A DNA stretch of 50,014 nt from an uncultured bacterium (GTDB lineage Bacteria > Cyanobacteriota > Vampirovibrionia > Gastranaerophilales > Gastranaerophilaceae), in contig CADBOJ010000109.1 of NCBI GenBank assembly GCA_902796305.1, forward strand, positions 1 to 50,014, in the 5' to 3' direction. The notes beneath the pieces were generated by a model that was not told the DNA's origin, did not search any database, and worked only from the letters and a program-made list of their open reading frames with translations. Positions 17,369-26,700 of this stretch are shown here, one piece after another (positions within the stretch are counted from its first letter, which is position 1; the number at the start of each line of letters is the position of its first letter). Both the position numbers and the translations under genes were made by a program.

Positions 17369-17887
17369 GTGTCACAGGATTTTAATTATATTAAAAAGGG
17401 GAAAGCTTTTAAATTCGGAGATAACATTTCAACCGATTTAATTGCACCGGGAAGATTATTTCATTTAAGAAACGACTTGGTTGAGTTTTCTCGGCATGTA
17501 CTTGAAGATGCCGACCCTGATTTTGCATCAAAATTAAACAAAGGAGATTTTGTTGTAGCGGGAAATAATTTCGGGTTGGGCTCATCCAGAGAACATGCCC
17601 CGCAAATTATTAAAATCGCAGGTGTGGGCGCTGTTATAGCTAAATCTTATGCCAGAATTTTTTACAGAAATGCAATTAACATAGGTCTGCTTGCTCTTGA
17701 ATGCGATACGGATAAGATTGATGCAGGCGACGAGCTTGAAGTTGATATCAAAAAAGGAATTATAAAAGACTTAACAAAAAATATCGAACTTGAAATTATG
17801 CCTTTGCCAGAAGTTATGATTAAACTTCTAAATGACGGCGGACTTGTGGAACACCTTAATAAAAACGGAGATTTTAAACTTGATTAA
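17369..17887 (+). CDS. leuD: 3-isopropylmalate dehydratase / homoaconitase-type small subunit
   Basis: The 172-aa protein is the swivelling small subunit of an aconitase-superfamily hydro-lyase. Family landmarks: FGDNISTDLIAPGR (17-30), GDFVVAGNNFGLGSSREHAP (59-78) with the substrate-carboxylate-binding SSREH, and the C-terminal LLNDGGLVEHL. Isopropylmalate dehydratase, homoaconitase and related enzymes share this fold; the specificity loop here reads GRLFHLRND, with an Arg where homoaconitase-type enzymes are reported to carry one, so the substrate may be a tricarboxylate rather than isopropylmalate. That is inference. Translation starts at GTG with a good Shine-Dalgarno. It is followed directly (8-bp overlap) by an isocitrate-type dehydrogenase. 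The large iron-sulfur subunit is not in the window. Confidence 0.85.
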   Translation: MSQDFNYIKKGKAFKFGDNISTDLIAPGRLFHLRNDLVEFSRHVLEDADPDFASKLNKGDFVVAGNNFGLGSSREHAPQIIKIAGVGAVIAKSYARIFYRNAINIGLLALECDTDKIDAGDELEVDIKKGIIKDLTKNIELEIMPLPEVMIKLLNDGGLVEHLNKNGDFKLD

Positions 17888-18893
17888 CAATATTCCGACT
17901 GTTACTCTGCTTGACGGAGATGGTATAGGGCCCGAGATAACTTCCTCGGTTATAAAAATTATTGAAGCATCGGGTGTTAAAATAAATTGGGAGAAAAAGC
18001 TTGCGGGAAAAAGAGCTTATGACGAATTTGGTTCTGTTTTGCCCGACGATACCATATCTTCAATTCAAAAAAATAAAATTGCACTTAAAGCACCAATTAC
18101 AACCCCGATTGGTTACGGTTTTTCTTCCGTTAATGTTGCTCTAAGACGTCATTTTGACTTATATGCAAATGTCCGCCCGTCAAAAAATATGGAGGGAATT
18201 TCAACTCCTTTTAAAGATGTTGATTTAGTTGTAATAAGAGAAAATACCGAAGATATTTATGCCGGACTTGAAGAAAAAATTGACGAAGACAGAATTCACG
18301 GAATTAAATTAATTACAAAAAAAGCATCAACAAGAATTTGCGATTTTGCATTTCAATATGCGCTTAAATACAAAAGGCACGAAGTAACGGTGGTTACAAA
18401 AGCAAATATATCAAAACTTGCTGACGGTCTGTTTTTGAATTGTTTTAGAGAAGTTGCAAAAAAATATCCCGAAATTAAAACAAGAGAAATACTTGTTGAT
18501 AATCTTTGTATGCAATTAGTGGTTAATCCTGCTCAATTTGATATTTTGGTTATGCCGAATTTATACGGCGACATAGTTTCAGACCTCTGCGCAGGTCTTG
18601 TCGGAGGTTTGGGATTGGCAGGAAGTGCTAATATCGGCATAAATTGCGCTGTTTTTGAAGCGGTACACGGTTCTGCTCCCGATATTGCAGGAAAGAATAT
18701 TGCAAATCCGACGGGTTTATTAAAAAGTGCGATTGAAATGCTGAAATATATAAATAAAAATACCGAAGCCTTGAAAATTCAAAATGCTCTTGAGGAAACA
18801 CTCAGAGAGGGCAGGGTTTTGACCTCTGATCTTAAAGGAAATGCTTCGACAACAGAATTTACGGACGAAATAATAAGAAAAATGTCCATATAG
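17880..18893 (+). CDS. Isocitrate/homoisocitrate-type decarboxylating dehydrogenase, NAD-dependent type
   Basis: The 337-aa enzyme belongs to the isocitrate/isopropylmalate dehydrogenase family: [12 protein letters not shown] at the N-terminus, [33 protein letters not shown], a [11 protein letters not shown] metal-binding motif, and [20 protein letters not shown] near the end. The phrase RENTED(x)YAG is typical of isocitrate and homoisocitrate dehydrogenases; isopropylmalate dehydrogenases carry RELTGG. I chose the TTG at 17880 because GGAG (17867-17870) lies nine bases upstream and the family start aligns there; the alternative ATG at 17832 would add 16 unrelated residues inside leuD. With the aconitase-like subunit it would form two consecutive steps toward a 2-oxo acid, most simply 2-oxoglutarate for glutamate synthesis. 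Confidence 0.85.
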   Translation: MINNIPTVTLLDGDGIGPEITSSVIKIIEASGVKINWEKKLAGKRAYDEFGSVLPDDTISSIQKNKIALKAPITTPIGYGFSSVNVALRRHFDLYANVRPSKNMEGISTPFKDVDLVVIRENTEDIYAGLEEKIDEDRIHGIKLITKKASTRICDFAFQYALKYKRHEVTVVTKANISKLADGLFLNCFREVAKKYPEIKTREILVDNLCMQLVVNPAQFDILVMPNLYGDIVSDLCAGLVGGLGLAGSANIGINCAVFEAVHGSAPDIAGKNIANPTGLLKSAIEMLKYINKNTEALKIQNALEETLREGRVLTSDLKGNASTTEFTDEIIRKMSI

Positions 18894-18922
18894 TTTAAAT
18901 AGTTAAAATTAAGGAGAGAAAA

Positions 18923-19456
18923 ATGGCAAAATGGGTTTGTGCTGTATGCGGTTATACTGTTGAGGGCGATAAAGCTCCCGAAAAATGTCCCCAATGCGGA
19001 GCAACAAAATTTAATCAAGCAGGTGATATGAATGCTTGGGCTTGCGAACATGTTGTAGGCGAAGGAAAAGGTGTTGATGCTGTTGTGCTTCAAGGTTTAA
19101 AAGACCACTTTGCAGGCGAATGCACTGAAGTTGGTATGTATTTAGCAATGTCAAGAGTTGCAGACAGAGAAGGATATCCTGAAGTAGCAGAAGCATACAA
19201 GAGAATAGCTTATGAAGAAGCAGAACACGCTGCTAAATTTGCTGAATTGTTAGGTGAAGTAGTAACTCCGTCTACTAAAGAAAACTTAACTTTAAGAGCT
19301 GAAGCAGAACACGGTGCATGTGCCGCTAAATTAGAAATTGCAAGACGTGCTAAAGAATTAGGATTGGATGCAATACACGATACCGTTCATGAAATGGCAA
19401 AAGATGAAGCCCGTCACGGCGCAGCATTTAAAGGATTATTAAAAAGATTATTTTAA
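18923..19456 (+). CDS. Reverse rubrerythrin (N-terminal rubredoxin, C-terminal diiron domain)
   Basis: The 177-aa protein has an N-terminal rubredoxin-like knuckle pair, Cys6/Cys9 (CAVC) and Cys22/Cys25 (CPQC), followed by a four-helix diiron domain with EEAEHA and DEARHG. Classical rubrerythrin has the reverse order; this order is that of clostridial reverse rubrerythrins, which use NADH-derived electrons to reduce hydrogen peroxide (and oxygen) in anaerobes. Length and motifs are complete. A strong Shine-Dalgarno (AAGGAGAG) precedes the ATG, only 29 bp after the dehydrogenase, so it may be transcribed from that operon. A terminator follows. Its codon use is richer in G and C than its neighbours, as expected for a highly expressed gene. 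Confidence 0.93.
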   Translation: MAKWVCAVCGYTVEGDKAPEKCPQCGATKFNQAGDMNAWACEHVVGEGKGVDAVVLQGLKDHFAGECTEVGMYLAMSRVADREGYPEVAEAYKRIAYEEAEHAAKFAELLGEVVTPSTKENLTLRAEAEHGACAAKLEIARRAKELGLDAIHDTVHEMAKDEARHGAAFKGLLKRLF

Positions 19457-19474
19457 TTAATAATTTTTATTTCT

Positions 19475-19508
19475 TAAAAAAATCAGGACATTACGTCCTG
19501 ATTTTTTT
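19475..19508 (+). terminator. Rho-independent terminator after reverse rubrerythrin
   Basis: The stem aatcaggac (19481-19489) / gtcctgatt with loop attac is flanked by A-run and T-run extensions (aaaaaaa ... ttttttt), giving a strong hairpin with a T tail. The symmetry means it could also work in the other direction. Confidence 0.9.
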
Positions 19509-19595
19509 GTAAAGTTATTATAATTTTAAAGCAATTTTTTATATCCTTTTGTTTTAAATAAAATATCTCATCACAAGTTGGAATGGAAGTGTATA

Positions 19596-22226
19596 ATGAA
19601 AATCGATTTTTTAAACAAGTTTAATTATGGAATTAAAAAAGCGGAAAATAATTTCTCTAATCTCATATCAAATCTTAAAATGAAACCCTTGTTAAATAAG
19701 GACACCGTTAGTTTTACATCTCGGATTAAACGAACTTTCAACTCAAAAGAAGAAGCGGAAAAATATTACAGTATTGTTGCATCAAAAACCAATTATTTCC
19801 TTGATAATAATGAAGATATAAAAGCGCTTGAAACCTTGGGATATGATGTATCTCAAGCGCCTGATAAGGAAGAAATTACAATAAACGGAGCATATAATCC
19901 CGTATTTTTATACGAAATTACGGGTTCTTCCAATCGATACCGTGTTATTGACTATAAAAAACTTAAAATTAACGAAAACAGGCTTTTAAAAAATGTTGCA
20001 AAAATTACGGGAAAATATCCCGAATATGTATTTGAAATATTTAAGGAAAAAAAAGCTGTAAAAGCCGATAAAGTAATTGAAGCACTTCAAAATGAAGAAT
20101 ATGAAAAAGCATTAAATATATTGGAATTTAAAACCTCATCCGACGGTAAAAATATTACAATAGACGGTGATTATACACCTGTTCTAATGGAATATTACAG
20201 ACAATATGAGCAAACCTTAGCCGATTTTGGAATAAATGAAAAAGAACTTTTAAGCCATGTAACAAGAATAAAAGGAAACGCAATATTTGAAAGTGCCGAT
20301 AGTATCGACCATTATATTGTAGCAAATGGCTTTCCTTATATAACAACCGATAGATATTCAAGAAAACTATGCGAAAATAATGGCGATGCATTAGAAAAAC
20401 TTGCAAGTTTAGAACCTGATTTTAAGCAAAAAATTCAGGATGCAAAAGAATTGTTTGAAAAAGGTGATAATTTTGAAGCATTAAAAAGGTTAGGTGTTCC
20501 TGTTGAAAAAGATGAAAACGGAAAAATAACCGTTAACGGCAACCTCAATTTTAGACTTGCAAGTACAATTGCAGACAGAACATTTAATTTTCAATATGAA
20601 AATATCGGTTTAGATTATGAAAATATTTTAAAAGATGTAGTGAGAGTAAAAGGTTCAATGAGACTTCCCGAATTCGCCTTTAAATCAATGGAGAAAAATA
20701 TAGAAGTCGATGAAAAAATTGATGTAAGTTATAAAATTCTTGATAAACTTGGAAAAATATATACTACGGATTATAAAATTGCAGAAGAATTAAGAGTTAG
20801 AAAACTGACTATTTCTGAATTTGTTCTGAACGGCAATTTAAAACCCAATTTTAAATCCCAATATTTAAGTTATTTTAACGATATAACAGGCGTAAATAAA
20901 GAATTTTTGGATGAGTTAAAGAAAAGAAGAGATGAAATTTTAACTTCTGAAGAAATACAACAAAAATATAAAGTAACGGATACGAAAATAGCAAATGCAC
21001 TGCAAAAAGGCGAGCTTGTTCCCTATGCTATTAATAGAAACAGTATTAACTATCATTTTCATGACAATTACATGTTTGATTCTAAAGATGAAAAAAATGC
21101 AAAATTTTTCGATAGATTACGCCGGGATTCTGAAAAAAAATTAAAAACAGAAAAAAAACAATATGAAAAACCGTATTTAATCCCTGCCGAAATTAAAAAA
21201 GCCTGCCTTAGAAATAAAGTAATAATTGACGGTATAAATTCACCTATGAAAAAATACCCCGCATCTGCTCTTGAAGTTTTAGGCTACGGCTCAAAAGAGG
21301 ATTTAATTGCACTTGCGCCCGAAACATTCAGCCTTAATTTTAACAGATATCAAAGATACATCAATGAAAATGATTTCTATGATTTAACAAAAAAAGAAAT
21401 GATGCAGCTTTTAACTATTTCAAGAAAAAGAAACCCTGCAATCGTTAATATTATTGATTTACAAAGAAAACTCGGCGAAAACAGAGAAGACTTTTTAAAA
21501 GCATTGTCTGAAGATAAAATTAATGTTATAACCGATAATCCTTTATATATGACAAATTATTCGGATTATCAAATTAATCTCTTTGACAAGAAAAATTACA
21601 AATACTTTAAAACAATAAATAACCCTGATTTTCAAGACTTCTTATCTCAATCATACAGAAATTACAAAGATTTTAAACAGCATAACCATATAAAATATCA
21701 GGAATTTCTGGATTCAGAACCGATGACTAAAGAAGAAGCAGAAGATTTTCTTCGCAAAAAAGGTGAAGATAGACAGCTCTCAACAAAATTAAAAGCTCTT
21801 CAAAAGGAACAGGCTCAAAAAGATATGATAGAAGACCGCTCATTAAGGCTTGTTATAGCATGGGCGCTTTCTCCAAAAACAAGAGCCGTTCAGGGCGGAC
21901 TTATGGATGATAATATAAGACAGCTTCTTGAAAAATATAAGTCGTTAAATGCAATTAGAAAAATACTCTTGCTTAATGAAATTAATCTGGATAAAGCATC
22001 CGAATTGACAGATAAAATAACTCTCCAAGAAGATGAAAAGAAACAAATCCTGAGTTATTTTAAATATTGCTGGGATGTATCAGGAACGGAAGAATGGACT
22101 CAGGGTTTAAAAGATGCTAAAGAATATCTTAAAATATACAGAACTCAAGGGCTTGATGCTATTGATAACGAAGAAGTTAAAACAGCAATAACAAAATGGA
22201 ATGATAAGCATAAAAAGAAAAATTAA
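19596..22226 (+). CDS. Large uncharacterised protein with internal repeats of about 130 residues
   Basis: I do not recognise a family for this 876-aa, highly charged, probably cytoplasmic protein; there is no signal peptide or membrane segment. The ATG at 19596 has GGAAG six bases upstream and is preferred to the TTG at 19578. At least three imperfect repeats are visible in the N-terminal half: each has an EALKxLG-like helix, then ITINGAYNPV / ITIDGDYTPV / ITVNGNLNF, then a segment ending in VAKITG / VTRIKG / VVRVKG. A fourth partial copy has FVLNGNLKPNF. Further on, ILTSEEIQQKYKVTDTKI looks like a helix-turn-helix or B12-binding-type small domain. The C-terminal third is helical. The N-terminus has the short motif VSFTS. 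It stands alone between a terminator and the prismane-like gene. Confidence 0.7.
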   Translation: MKIDFLNKFNYGIKKAENNFSNLISNLKMKPLLNKDTVSFTSRIKRTFNSKEEAEKYYSIVASKTNYFLDNNEDIKALETLGYDVSQAPDKEEITINGAYNPVFLYEITGSSNRYRVIDYKKLKINENRLLKNVAKITGKYPEYVFEIFKEKKAVKADKVIEALQNEEYEKALNILEFKTSSDGKNITIDGDYTPVLMEYYRQYEQTLADFGINEKELLSHVTRIKGNAIFESADSIDHYIVANGFPYITTDRYSRKLCENNGDALEKLASLEPDFKQKIQDAKELFEKGDNFEALKRLGVPVEKDENGKITVNGNLNFRLASTIADRTFNFQYENIGLDYENILKDVVRVKGSMRLPEFAFKSMEKNIEVDEKIDVSYKILDKLGKIYTTDYKIAEELRVRKLTISEFVLNGNLKPNFKSQYLSYFNDITGVNKEFLDELKKRRDEILTSEEIQQKYKVTDTKIANALQKGELVPYAINRNSINYHFHDNYMFDSKDEKNAKFFDRLRRDSEKKLKTEKKQYEKPYLIPAEIKKACLRNKVIIDGINSPMKKYPASALEVLGYGSKEDLIALAPETFSLNFNRYQRYINENDFYDLTKKEMMQLLTISRKRNPAIVNIIDLQRKLGENREDFLKALSEDKINVITDNPLYMTNYSDYQINLFDKKNYKYFKTINNPDFQDFLSQSYRNYKDFKQHNHIKYQEFLDSEPMTKEEAEDFLRKKGEDRQLSTKLKALQKEQAQKDMIEDRSLRLVIAWALSPKTRAVQGGLMDDNIRQLLEKYKSLNAIRKILLLNEINLDKASELTDKITLQEDEKKQILSYFKYCWDVSGTEEWTQGLKDAKEYLKIYRTQGLDAIDNEEVKTAITKWNDKHKKKN

Positions 22227-22308
22227 TTAAATAATCCAATAAAAGTAGTATACTCAAATCATTCCTGCGTGCAATTAATTTAGCGTAAATTTAAAATAAA
22301 ATTTTGTT

Positions 22309-23775
22309 ATGTACGACTTTTTTAAACAAATTGCACAAAAAAATTACTGCAAATCAAACGGTGTATGCTCCGTTCATCCGAGCATCAATTCTTTACATGA
22401 ATTATTGCTGAATGAAGCAAGAGAAATCGCTAATTACATAGTTAAATTAAAAGAATTTCAAATTACATCGGATAAATACACCTGTTTTCTTGTTGATATT
22501 TTGTCAATACATTTAATTAATACGAGCTTTAGTGAGAGTGACTATTTAAAAATAATTAAAAAACTGCATCAGTATAAACTTGATATTAAAGAAAAGTACT
22601 TAGAATTTTGTAAATCAAATAAACTCCCTTGCGAGATAATCAATACCGATTTTAATTTGAATGATTTAACAACTATATCGGAGCTTATTAAATTTTCGGA
22701 AGAAAATATTACAAACAGACAAAAAGGCTGTGATAAAAGAAAATTCAGACTCTTTGAATTAATAACGATTTTTGTCCGCCTGTGTGCTATTAACATTGTT
22801 AAAATTAAAAAAATTAATCCCGAATTTAATTTATTTGATTTTGAACTGGTAAGGTTTTTTGCTCTCACCAACGGCTATACCATAAGAAATGAAAAAATTA
22901 TAAGAAGAATAAAAGAATTTTCAAATACGGCTTTTGAAATCAGAAAAAAACTTTCTTTTTTACTGCGTGATAAGTACGGCAATATGGAAAACACGGATAT
23001 TAAAATATATTCTAAAAAAGGACACTGCATACTTGTTTCGGGTGAAGATTTCGATGAACTTGAAAATATATTAAATTTACTGGAAAAATATAAAACCTCC
23101 GACAAAATCAATGTTTATACCCACGGTGAACTTATACTTGCTCATTTTTATCCCTTTTTCAAAAATAATAAATTTTTAGCGGGACACTGGGGCAAAAACG
23201 ATACAGAGTATGATTTTTCAACATTTCCGGGTGCAATTTTTATGACACAAAATTTTAACCAGAAAATTGATAATTTATATAAAGGCGAATTATTTTCAAG
23301 CAAACTTATCTCTTTTAAAAAAGTTTATCCGATAAAAGACGGAGACTATACTCCCGTTATTAATTCGGCACTTAAGCTTGAGGGGTTTAATAAAGATGAA
23401 AAAGAAAAAATATACAATCCAAATAATACAACGGATAAGATTGAAGAACTGCTTGAAAAATTTAATGAAAATGAGCTTGTTATAATTGCGGGAAATGTAA
23501 ATTCTGATTTTGAAGAACGATACAAAGGTAAAACGATTATTAACATATCGTTTCCTTATGATGTTGAAGTTTTAATGCATATAATAAAAAAATGTATACA
23601 AAAAAATATTAAGCTTACATTATTTTTCACACAATGTAATAAAACAAGCCTTGAAAGCCTGCTTATTTTAATAAACAGCAATATAAAAATCGCATTTACA
23701 GATTGTTCCTATGCATTAATCAACCCGCATGTAACCGAAGCTTTAAAAAACGATTTTAATATTATAATTATTTAG
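22309..23775 (+). CDS. Divergent hybrid-cluster (prismane) protein homologue lacking most metal ligands
   Basis: The 488-aa protein aligns by eye with hybrid cluster protein (Hcp) over its length. GVCSVHPSINSLHELLL (18-34) matches the usual GVCGKTPE ... LQDLL. VYTHGELILAHFYP (about 270) matches YTHGEMLPAH-YP. FPGAIFMTQN (306-315) matches FPGAILMTTN. The end, INPHVTEALKNDFNI, matches ISPNVLKVLVEKFNI. Hcp is normally about 540 aa and carries a 4Fe-4S and a 4Fe-2S-2O cluster and reduces NO or hydroxylamine. Here only Cys14 and Cys20 of the N-terminal four-Cys motif remain, the hybrid-cluster His is Glu246, the first Cys is Phe316, and the persulfide-region motifs cannot be found; Glu274 is kept. 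It may be non-catalytic. The stop overlaps the convergent GH13 gene by 4 bp. Confidence 0.7.
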   Translation: MYDFFKQIAQKNYCKSNGVCSVHPSINSLHELLLNEAREIANYIVKLKEFQITSDKYTCFLVDILSIHLINTSFSESDYLKIIKKLHQYKLDIKEKYLEFCKSNKLPCEIINTDFNLNDLTTISELIKFSEENITNRQKGCDKRKFRLFELITIFVRLCAINIVKIKKINPEFNLFDFELVRFFALTNGYTIRNEKIIRRIKEFSNTAFEIRKKLSFLLRDKYGNMENTDIKIYSKKGHCILVSGEDFDELENILNLLEKYKTSDKINVYTHGELILAHFYPFFKNNKFLAGHWGKNDTEYDFSTFPGAIFMTQNFNQKIDNLYKGELFSSKLISFKKVYPIKDGDYTPVINSALKLEGFNKDEKEKIYNPNNTTDKIEELLEKFNENELVIIAGNVNSDFEERYKGKTIINISFPYDVEVLMHIIKKCIQKNIKLTLFFTQCNKTSLESLLILINSNIKIAFTDCSYALINPHVTEALKNDFNIIII

Positions 23776-26700
23776 TTTTTTTCAGTTTTTTTATCTTCTT
23801 TATTTTCTGCTTTAGGTTCAGAAACCGCATAGAAATATTCAACTGCATCGCCTAATGCAATTCTTCCGCCATTTTCCGCCTTTAACTTACCTTTATTTAT
23901 TACATAAGTTTTGCCGTCATCTATATACTTACCGTTTTTATAGATTTTTCTGCGGAATTTTATTTCGTCTTGTAAAACTGAAGCACTGCCGTTTTTTGTA
24001 AGATTAATTTCATCAACTTCAACGGTTTTTGTATTTATATCGGTTTTGAACGCATAATCGCCCTTAATGCCGTTATTTGTAACAAGGGTTAAAACTTTAG
24101 AACCGTTTTCATCATACTTAAATATCGGTAAAATGTTTATACCGTTATTACATTGATCATCCAGAATAGCGGAAAAGCCGTCCCTTATGGCACTCATGCC
24201 TGCTTCTTTATATAAATCCGTTATTTTTTGAATTTTATCATAGTATTTTTTATATCTTTTATCGTTCTTTAATTCGTGCAGAACTTCATTACGATTTCCG
24301 ACATATTTATTTTTACCCGGCGTTTCATATCCTGTTTGGAAAAATTCTTCGCCGTTATATAATGTCGGCACTCCGACTATGGCATTCATCATATCCCAGA
24401 GTATAACTTCTCTTTTTATTGATTTTTCAAGCATATTGAAGTGGAAATCGAGTATTTTTTCTTCGTCTTCAATACCTGCACCTTTGAACATATCTCTTAT
24501 TGTTATTTCATAAGGAAGTGTACCGAATGCAAGGGCACGTCTGTAATTATATTTCTTTGAATCACCTTTATATCCGTTTACAAGGTTTATTAAAGATTGT
24601 TTTAACTTATCTTTTACGGAATTGTCATAATTTGAATTTTCAATCTGCTTATACATTATTAAACCGACAGCAACAGCCTGCGGGCAAACATCGCCTAAGT
24701 TTTTGTTTTCAATAAGCTTAGTTATTATTTGCTTTTCATCATCCGTACAAAGCTCATCATTTCCGTTAAAGAATAAAGGCATATTTAGAGGCAGTGTATG
24801 GAGCATATGCGGTTTATCGTGGTTATCGGTAAACATATGATTTAAAATTGCGGTATTAGGCTGAGCTGTTTGGAGAAATTCTTCAATTTTACCGCGCAAT
24901 TTTTGTATATTTCCTGCCCAATCTTCAGGTGTTTTTTTTGCTTCTTCCGGATTTACACCGACAAATTCCGAAAGATTATTGAAATAATAACTGTAATTAG
25001 AGCTTGTAGTTGCCCCTGTTTTATTCAGAAAATCCGCTTCAACTTTTGCGGCATTATCACTCGTAAAATCACCTATACAAGTAACTTCTGCAATATTATA
25101 TGCGGCAGGATTGTATTTTTTAATGTTGTGTATGAAATCCGACCAAAAATCCACAACTCCGGGGATAACTTTGTCACCATACCAGATATAATCAAACGAA
25201 GAGGTTCCATATCCTCCGTTTTTATCAACTTTATCAAGGTCGCCTATATCCTTTGCAGCGTCAAATCTCCAATTAAGACCGGCACGTCCTTGAAGAACAA
25301 TTGCTTCCGCAAGTTTAAAATCATCAAGAGCCAGTCCTTTTCCTTTGATATCTTTTTCAATCTTATCTCGGGTTGAAGCTAAATCTACAAAGTTTAAACC
25401 GTTTTTAATTTTATTAATTACAATATTTCTTTCCGCATTAACATCATATGCATTATTTGCCCCGAGAGAATAAATTGAAATATCTTTCAGGACATCACGG
25501 TTGATATTACCTTTTTCATCAACCGCCTTCGGACATAATGCCGATACATATATGTTTTTTATTATCATCGGAGCATACAGTTTTGTAAGATATGTTTTGT
25601 ATTCTTTATTATTTTTAAATTCATTCGGAGTTACCGCTTGAAGAGTTGATTTAACCATATCCGCAATAACATCAAGCGTATTTTTCTTTAATAATTCACC
25701 GTTAAATTCAGGTTCTGAGAAAATTGCGCTTAAATCAGGAGAAGTTTCAATTGATTGGAGCGGAAATTCTTCAACATAGTCATAAATTGTTTTATTTTGT
25801 TCCAAAACAGGATATTTTAAACTGCTAAGAGATGATTTTAAGGCTTCATATTTTTCGTTTGATATACCGTTTGCCTGTGCAGTTTGTTTTCTTTCCGCTT
25901 CGTTCATCAAGGCTGTTTTTAGAATTAAATCGGATTGAATAGCCTCTGTCCAAAAACTTGCAACATTAAGCAGATAATTTCTTGCATCAAAGAAACCTTT
26001 TTTGTTGGCAAAATCGCCTGACGGATTAGAAAGGTTCATTTTAATAATATCTCTGTTTCCGTCCCAGAAATTTGCGCCCGATGCATTGGCTTTTGTTGTA
26101 ATCTTGTAGTTTTTAAATGTCAGAAAATCATCAAGATAATCAATATCATCAAGCAAAATTGTTCTGTTTCCGTTTTTAAAGTATTCCAGCTTCTTAAAAT
26201 CATTTTTATCTATTTCAAAATAATAAGGAATAACGGAATCCTGATGAGTTGTTATATCATAATGATCTTCAGGATTTGTATCGTAAGATTCAATAAGTTC
26301 ATTTGAATTTTGCAATTCTTCGCTTGCTAATCTCGTATCAAATAATTGCATATATGTTGGTTTTGTTCTATCGTATTCGGAAGTTAAGGGGTTATTGATG
26401 AGCTTTGCAGCTATAAAATCAAGCTGTCCTATTTCATCATCAAAACTTCTGTCCGGCAATATACCGAGATTAAGTTTTGAATCAATTTTCAGCATATTAT
26501 AGAAAGGTGATTCTTCTCCCCATTTCATAACATGCTGAACCATCGGGGATTGTAACCCCTGAGAAGTAAAAGCACCGTCTGCAACATAGCCTTTACCTTT
26601 TTTATACATTTTAAATATAAGGTCTTTAAACGCATCGATATCTCTGCATTGATACTGATTATTCGGCCAGTATCCGTGGCTTGAAAGTTTATCCAAGCCA

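Noticed and set aside
17832..17879. Upstream ATG start for the isocitrate-type dehydrogenase
   Set aside because: It would add 16 residues with no family match, deep inside the preceding gene; TTG at 17880 has a well-placed GGAG and aligns with the family start.
17880..18893. Calling the dehydrogenase LeuB because it follows leuD
   Set aside because: It carries [10 protein letters not shown], the isocitrate/homoisocitrate type, not the RELTGG motif of isopropylmalate dehydrogenases.
24870..25376. Plus-strand 168-aa frame inside the giant GH13 gene
   Set aside because: Cys/Phe-rich antisense shadow of a gene with clear catalytic motifs on the other strand; no Shine-Dalgarno or family match.
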